In this document: piece after piece, positions 4,643-6,785 of the stretch
How positions within the stretch are numbered: the first letter of the stretch is position 1
How the letters are laid out: each line of letters starts with the position of its first letter
NCBI GenBank assembly: GCA_027346035.1
Contig: DAIESZ010000215.1
Coordinates: forward strand, 1-6,785
From: Propionibacteriaceae bacterium
Lineage (GTDB): Bacteria > Actinomycetota > Actinomycetes > Propionibacteriales > Propionibacteriaceae
Length of the DNA stretch: 6,785 nucleotides
Direction: 5' to 3'
Program-made: the position numbers and the translations under genes
The notes under the pieces: generated by a model
What the model saw: only the letters and a program-made list of their open reading frames with translations
What the model was told of the DNA's origin: nothing
Databases searched by the model: none

Positions 4643-4840
4643 TCAGTCGAATCGTGAGCCGATGCGCGGGCGGTGGCGCTCGTCGGTGGGGTCGTGGTCG
4701 GCGATCTGGCACCACCGGTCGCCCGTGCACGTGACGTGCAGGTGGCCGTCGGCGTGCCTGTGCGGGTTGCTCAGCATGTAGCGGGCGACGATCCGGGCGC
4801 GCTCGCAGTCGCCGTGGCACTGGAGGATCTCGTCGCTCAT
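4643..4840 (-). CDS. Hypothetical small Cys/His protein
   Basis: A 65-residue protein with C8, C12, C38 and C44 plus a histidine-rich middle (HRHADGHLH, 27-35). The pattern C-x3-C ... C-x5-C could hold one zinc ion, but it is not a motif I can assign. The visible fold hint is an N-terminal helix (DCERARIVARYML) followed by a beta turn. Start at 4840 overlaps the previous stop as ATGA; the stop lies nine bases before the ERF start, and its TGA leads straight into the ERF ribosome binding site. It has no similarity that I can see to the two DnaJ-type finger proteins next to it. Confidence 0.7.
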   Translation of the reverse strand: MSDEILQCHGDCERARIVARYMLSNPHRHADGHLHVTCTGDRWCQIADHDPTDERHRPRIGSRFD

Positions 4841-5037
4841 CGGTCGACCCCGTCCCGGCCGTCGATGGTCCAGAACCGGGCGACGACCCGGGAGACGGTC
4901 CCGTCGCCGAGGCAGCACGGGCAGGTGGCCGTGTACGGGAAGCCCTCGACCTCGGTGCCCTCGACGATCCCGTCGCCGTCGCAGTACGGGCAGATGATGT
5001 CGTCCCATCCGCCGCCCGGGTCGGGGACGGCGCTCAT
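4837..5037 (-). CDS. Small protein with two DnaJ-type CxxCxGxG repeats
   Basis: A 66-residue protein containing CPYCDGDG (16-23) and CPCCLGDG (39-46). These are two of the four CxxCxGxG repeats that build the zinc-binding domain of DnaJ chaperones, so this protein carries about half of such a domain and could fold around one zinc ion. There is no J domain or substrate-binding part. The upstream neighbour carries four repeats of the same type, and the two probably arose from each other by duplication or work together. The start overlaps the previous stop as ATGA and has only a weak binding site, so it is probably coupled. Stand-alone DnaJ-type fingers are frequent in actinophage genomes; their targets are unknown. 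Confidence 0.8.
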   Translation of the reverse strand: MSAVPDPGGGWDDIICPYCDGDGIVEGTEVEGFPYTATCPCCLGDGTVSRVVARFWTIDGRDGVDR

Positions 5038-5348
5038 GACAGGCGCTCGATCCGCGAGTCGAGGGCGTACCCCCAGCCGCGGCAGGCGAGGCAGGAGACG
5101 GCGTCGAGGCCGAGCAGGATGGGGACCATGCCCGTCTGCTGGCACGTCTCGCACGGAACCGGGGTCTCAACCCACAGGTAGCGGCCCTGGCTGTCGCAGG
5201 TGTCGCACCGGTCGCCGTTGCGGTGTCCCGTGCCGTCGCACAGTCGGCAGGAGCGGATGGTGGCCGTCTCGGGCGGCAGGTCGGCGGCGACCCGCTCGAC
5301 GGGTGCGAGGATCGCGGCCCGGTCCTCGGCGCTGAGGTCGGGGGTCAT
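5034..5348 (-). CDS. DnaJ-type cysteine-rich zinc-finger protein
   Basis: A 104-residue protein with four CxxC repeats: CRLCDGTG (34-41), CDTCDSQG (48-55), CETCQQTG (66-73) and CLACRGWG (86-93). Four repeats in this spacing match the complete cysteine-rich domain of DnaJ, which binds two zinc ions, pairing repeats 1 with 4 and 2 with 3. The J domain and C-terminal peptide-binding domains are absent; a 33-residue acidic helix comes first. It is therefore not a chaperone by itself, and could be a protein-protein or nucleic-acid adaptor. I choose the ATG at 5348 because GAGGAGG lies five bases upstream and the start overlaps the previous stop as ATGA; longer in-frame readings upstream are arginine-rich and unconvincing. 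Confidence 0.85.
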   Translation of the reverse strand: MTPDLSAEDRAAILAPVERVAADLPPETATIRSCRLCDGTGHRNGDRCDTCDSQGRYLWVETPVPCETCQQTGMVPILLGLDAVSCLACRGWGYALDSRIERLS

Positions 5349-5557
5349 CGTGCCCTCCTCGGCTGGTAGGGGCGTGTGGGGTCGACGGCCTGCTCGTTCA
5401 GCGCCTCGATGTCGTCGGGGGCGAACCGGCCGTGGGCGGTGGACGCGGCGGGGCCGAGCGAGCGGCTCCCGTTCGGCGTCAGGCGAGGCACCCATGCCTC
5501 GGGGACGTCCACGGCGCGGATGGCGCGGCGCCCGGGGTGGGCGAAGTTGGCGGTCAT
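5345..5557 (-). CDS. Hypothetical protein (70 aa)
   Basis: A 70-residue protein of no recognised family, starting MTANFAHPGRRAIRAVDVPE and ending RPYQPRRAR. It is Pro-, Ala- and Arg-rich, with a short acidic helix-like stretch (DDIEALNEQAV, 48-58) and no cysteine or membrane segment. I choose the ATG at 5557 because AAGGGA stands nine bases before it; an ATG 18 bases further upstream overlaps that binding site and lacks its own. It is the first gene of the recombination block, directly after the 128-nt hairpin region, and its stop overlaps the start of the DnaJ-type finger gene as ATGA. Its composition suggests a largely unfolded protein. Confidence 0.6.
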   Translation of the reverse strand: MTANFAHPGRRAIRAVDVPEAWVPRLTPNGSRSLGPAASTAHGRFAPDDIEALNEQAVDPTRPYQPRRAR

Positions 5558-5592
5558 GGCTGGTGGTCCCTTCATGGGGGAGAGAGTGGGTG

Positions 5593-5629
5593 GCCCCACC
5601 CGTGCGCTTCCCCTCGCAGCGGGTGGGGC
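5593..5629 (-). terminator. Strong stem-loop between switch block and recombination block
   Basis: Arms GCCCCACCCG (5593-5602) and CGGGTGGGGC (5620-5629) are perfect complements. An inner TGCG/CGCA pair (5603-5606, 5615-5618) extends the stem to 14 bp with one bulged base and an 8-nt loop. On the minus strand a C/T-rich tract (CTCTCTCCCCC) follows and there is no U-run. It could be a U-poor terminator or an attenuator that limits expression of genes downstream of the switch. The layout is similar to the 3585-3622 hairpin. Confidence 0.6.
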
Positions 5630-5658
5630 TCGTACCCCGGCCGAGTCGTGGGCTCACA

Positions 5659-5700
5659 GCACCCGAGGTGCCGCCGGGAACCGGGCTACTTCTTGCCCGG
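5659..5700 (-). other. Two smaller stem-loops after the excisionase-like gene
   Basis: CCGGGC (5681-5686) pairs with GCCCGG (5695-5700) around the stop codon of the excisionase-like gene, and GCACC (5659-5663) pairs with GGTGC (5667-5671). With the hairpin at 5593-5629 they make the 128-nt gap a chain of three possible stem-loops. No protein frame with a ribosome binding site is seen in the gap. Confidence 0.4.
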
Positions 5701-5877
5701 GGCTCGCAGGGTGTCGACCCACGCGAGGTATTCGGCGAGGGGGACACGGCGCATCGACCCGATCCGCTCCCAGCGGAGGTCGCCGCGGTCCATGGCCTTC
5801 CGCACGAACGAGTCGGTGACGTCGAGGTCGCGGGCGATGCGCTGCGGGCTGACGTACTGCGTCGGCTGGGGGCTCAT
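5686..5877 (-). CDS. Excisionase/AlpA-like winged helix-turn-helix protein
   Basis: A 63-residue DNA-binding protein. Residues 8-55 follow the MerR-like/excisionase fold: YVSPQRIARDLDVTDSFVRK (8-27) forms the helix-turn-helix, AMDRGDLRWERIGSMRRVPL (28-47) the wing, and AEYLAWVDTL the closing helix. Proteins of this fold act as recombination directionality factors (Xis) or as AlpA-type regulators. The position just behind the Cro-like gene in the leftward early transcript suits either role. No integrase is visible, so the excisionase role is not proven. The start at 5877 overlaps the previous stop as ATGA and has a very strong AGGAGG four to five bases upstream, so expression may be high. Confidence 0.82.
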   Translation of the reverse strand: MSPQPTQYVSPQRIARDLDVTDSFVRKAMDRGDLRWERIGSMRRVPLAEYLAWVDTLRAPGKK

Positions 5878-6167
5878 CGGCTCCTCCTTGCGATCTCTGC
5901 CCTGAGTGCCCGTCCCGTCGCCGTCTCCCCGGTCGGGTCGGCGTAGGCGAGGACGTAGGCCCCGAAGTCCCAGTCGGTCTGCGCGGATTCGAGCCAGCGC
6001 CAGTAGAGATCGCGCAGTCTCGCGAACCGCACGCGGTGTCCAGTTGCGATTAGCTCCCGCTGTACCTCGCGTAGGCGCACCTCTACCTCGCTAGTCGTGT
6101 CGTTGGTGTCCCGGTCCACGCCCCGGGGGTCGGTTGAAGGTTGGCCCCGTAGGGCCGTCGCAGTCAT
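5874..6167 (-). CDS. Hypothetical protein (97 aa)
   Basis: A 97-residue protein that I do not recognise. The first 25 residues are polar and probably unfolded (TDPRGVDRDTNDTTSEVEV). Residues 30-64 form a charged helix region (RLREVQRELIATGHRVRFAR, then LRDLYWRWLESAQTDWDFGA), rich in Arg and Trp. A C-terminal helix (ATGRALRAEIARRSR) is basic. Third codon positions hold more A and T (CTA, GTA, ACT) than in the genes downstream, which may mark a different origin. The start at 6167 overlaps the Cro-like stop as ATGA with GAAGGG eight bases upstream; the stop overlaps the excisionase-like gene. Its position between two DNA-binding regulators suggests a part in the early decision, which is inference only. 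Confidence 0.7.
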   Translation of the reverse strand: MTATALRGQPSTDPRGVDRDTNDTTSEVEVRLREVQRELIATGHRVRFARLRDLYWRWLESAQTDWDFGAYVLAYADPTGETATGRALRAEIARRSR

Positions 6168-6409
6168 GCCGCTCGCCCTTCGGCGCGGGCCTCCAGCGTG
6201 GCGAGGGGGACTCCGAGGGCCTCGGCGATCTGCGCGAGGTCGCGGTACAGGAGCCGGCGGTCGGCGTTCGCGAATCGTCCGTACAGGGTCGGGTAGGGCA
6301 CGCCCAGACGGTCGGCGAGCTGCGGGAGTGTGATCCGCTGCCGGGCCATCTCGGCGCGTACCTGCACGACCATCTCGGCCGGAGTGGCCGGTGGTTGCTT
6401 GGTGGTCAT
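6164..6409 (-). CDS. Cro-like helix-turn-helix regulator
   Basis: An 81-residue protein of the XRE/Cro/CI fold. The helix-turn-helix lies at about 27-48 (TLPQLADRLGVPYPTLYGRF), and the last helices (YRDLAQIAEALGVPLATLEA, 55-74) complete the five-helix domain. There is no extra C-terminal domain for oligomerisation or cleavage, as expected for a Cro. It reads away from the repressor-like gene and is the first gene of the leftward operon, the classic Cro position. I choose the ATG at 6409 because a promoter-like TTGCAT-18-TAAGGT ends seven bases before it, so the transcript could be leaderless; a frame extending to 6472 would run through the operator repeats. An AAGG sequence overlapping the -10 element is the only weak ribosome binding site. 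Confidence 0.85.
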   Translation of the reverse strand: MTTKQPPATPAEMVVQVRAEMARQRITLPQLADRLGVPYPTLYGRFANADRRLLYRDLAQIAEALGVPLATLEARAEGRAA

Positions 6410-6416
6410 GGGTGAG

Positions 6417-6446
6417 ACCTTAACGCATATGGCAGGGCATATGCAA
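6417..6446 (-). promoter_or_regulatory. Probable leftward early promoter
   Basis: On the minus strand TTGCAT (6446-6441) and TAAGGT (6422-6417), 18 bases apart, fit -35 and -10 elements for the main sigma factor. The -10 element ends seven bases before the Cro-like ATG, the distance expected when transcription starts at or next to the start codon. The inverted repeat 6425-6444 lies almost wholly between the two elements, so a bound repressor would block polymerase. Confidence 0.55.
6425..6444. promoter_or_regulatory. Operator: GCATATG inverted repeat
   Basis: GCATATG (6425-6431) and CATATGC (6438-6444) are perfect complements around a six-base centre, giving a 20-bp site of the size bound by a dimer of helix-turn-helix proteins. 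It sits in the leftward promoter spacer. The half-site recurs as GCATAC at the repressor start. Confidence 0.6.
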
Positions 6447-6560
6447 TCACCACGCCGCAGTTTCTTCCACAACCGAACAGATGCTTCTAGATTCGAACGG
6501 CGGCTAAGAATCGAAGGGGGAGCGGCTCAGGTTGCCAGGATTCGCTCAGAGTTGCCGGGT

Positions 6561-6574
6561 GCATACGGCATACT
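6561..6574 (+). promoter_or_regulatory. Probable repressor promoter with tandem GCATAC half-sites
   Basis: GCATAC occurs at 6561-6566 and again at 6568-6573. CATACT (6569-6574) would serve as a -10 element ending six bases before the ATG at 6581, which fits a leaderless transcript. No good -35 is visible. The half-sites differ by one base from those in the leftward operator, which suggests control of both promoters by the same protein or proteins. Confidence 0.45.
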
Positions 6575-6580
6575 GCTGGG

Positions 6581-6785
6581 ATGCCCACAGGATCAGCACC
6601 CGAGCAAGGCCGCCTAGAGGCTCTTACTATGGCCATCCTCGAGCGCGAGCGCATGGCACGCGGATGGTCCCAGACTCAATTCGCCGGCCGGACCAGCGTC
6701 TCTCAGTCGCAGTACTCCCAGATCGTGTCAGGCCGGAAGATGCTGCGCTGGTGGCAGTTCGCCGAGCTCTGCGAGGCCCTCGAGA
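6581..6785 (+). CDS. Repressor-like helix-turn-helix protein, partial (cut by window edge)
   Basis: The 68 visible residues hold an XRE-type helix-turn-helix: RGWSQTQFAGRTSVSQSQYS (27-46) followed by QIVSGRKML (47-55), then WWQFAELCEALE, which begins the last helices of the domain. This is the only plus-strand gene. It is divergent from the Cro-like gene and so most likely is the lysogeny (immunity) repressor. The ATG at 6581 sits six bases after a -10-like CATACT (leaderless). A second candidate ATG at 6629 has AGAGG eight bases upstream and would remove 16 residues while keeping the whole DNA-binding part. The C-terminal portion lies outside the window, so the repressor class cannot be decided. 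The fold is secure; the role is inferred from position. Confidence 0.8.
   Translation, partial: MPTGSAPEQGRLEALTMAILERERMARGWSQTQFAGRTSVSQSQYSQIVSGRKMLRWWQFAELCEALE

Noticed and set aside
4837..5348. DnaJ chaperone genes
   Set aside because: No J domain (HPD motif) or substrate-binding domains; only the cysteine-rich finger type is present.
6485..6505. tRNA T-loop-like GTTCGAATC on the minus strand, as a tRNA or attP core
   Set aside because: The flanking bases do not form a T-stem, there is no acceptor or anticodon arm, and no integrase gene is visible.
6491..6518. Imperfect direct repeat ATTCGAACGG / AATCGAAGGG as a third operator
   Set aside because: Two mismatches in ten bases and no overlap with a recognisable promoter; too weak to claim.
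1..6785. CRISPR array, rRNA, tRNA or insertion sequence
   Set aside because: No regularly spaced direct repeats, no RNA gene sequence and no transposase or terminal repeats seen on either strand.

Overview
The window looks like the early region of a temperate actinobacteriophage, or of a prophage in a high-GC actinobacterium. The reasons are the very GC-rich sequence with strong G/C preference at codon third positions, a WhiB-type regulator (a family found only in actinobacteria and their phages), GTG starts, probable leaderless transcripts at the switch, and a dense train of very small genes. No structural, lysis, integrase or replication-initiation gene is visible, so the host genus cannot be named from the sequence.

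Layout: a divergent genetic switch lies at the right end. A Cro-like helix-turn-helix gene (6164-6409) reads leftward and a repressor-like helix-turn-helix gene (from 6581, cut by the window edge) reads rightward. The 171 nt between them hold repeated GCATAT/GCATAC half-sites that overlap the likely promoters of both genes. From the switch, 22 genes run leftward on the minus strand to position 1. Of the 21 junctions, 15 are four-base overlaps (13 ATGA, 2 GTGA), one is a one-base overlap and three are gaps of 1-9 nt. The only larger gaps (128 nt at 5558-5685 and 67 nt at 3558-3624) each hold a strong GC-rich hairpin. These gaps divide the train into three blocks.

Block 1 (5686-6409) holds the Cro-like protein, an unknown protein and an excisionase/AlpA-like winged helix protein. 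Block 2 (3625-5557) is a recombination block: an ERF-family single-strand annealing protein and a RusA-like Holliday junction resolvase, preceded by four small proteins, two of them with DnaJ-type CxxCxGxG zinc fingers. Block 3 (1-3557) holds a possible winged-helix protein, an orphan amino-methyltransferase (DPPY, FxGxG), an orphan C5-cytosine methyltransferase (SPPCQ, ENVPG), four tiny membrane proteins, several one- or two-CxxC putative zinc proteins, and a WhiB-like protein with an extra N-terminal zinc ribbon.

Read together: the switch controls entry into the leftward early operon; ERF and RusA give phage recombination; the two methyltransferases, with no nuclease partner in view, most likely protect phage DNA from host restriction; and WhiB and the other small DNA-binding proteins may redirect host transcription. 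The main anomaly is near 1060-1125: a 15-bp perfect inverted repeat whose left arm contains the point where one gene (889-1105) appears to change reading frame.
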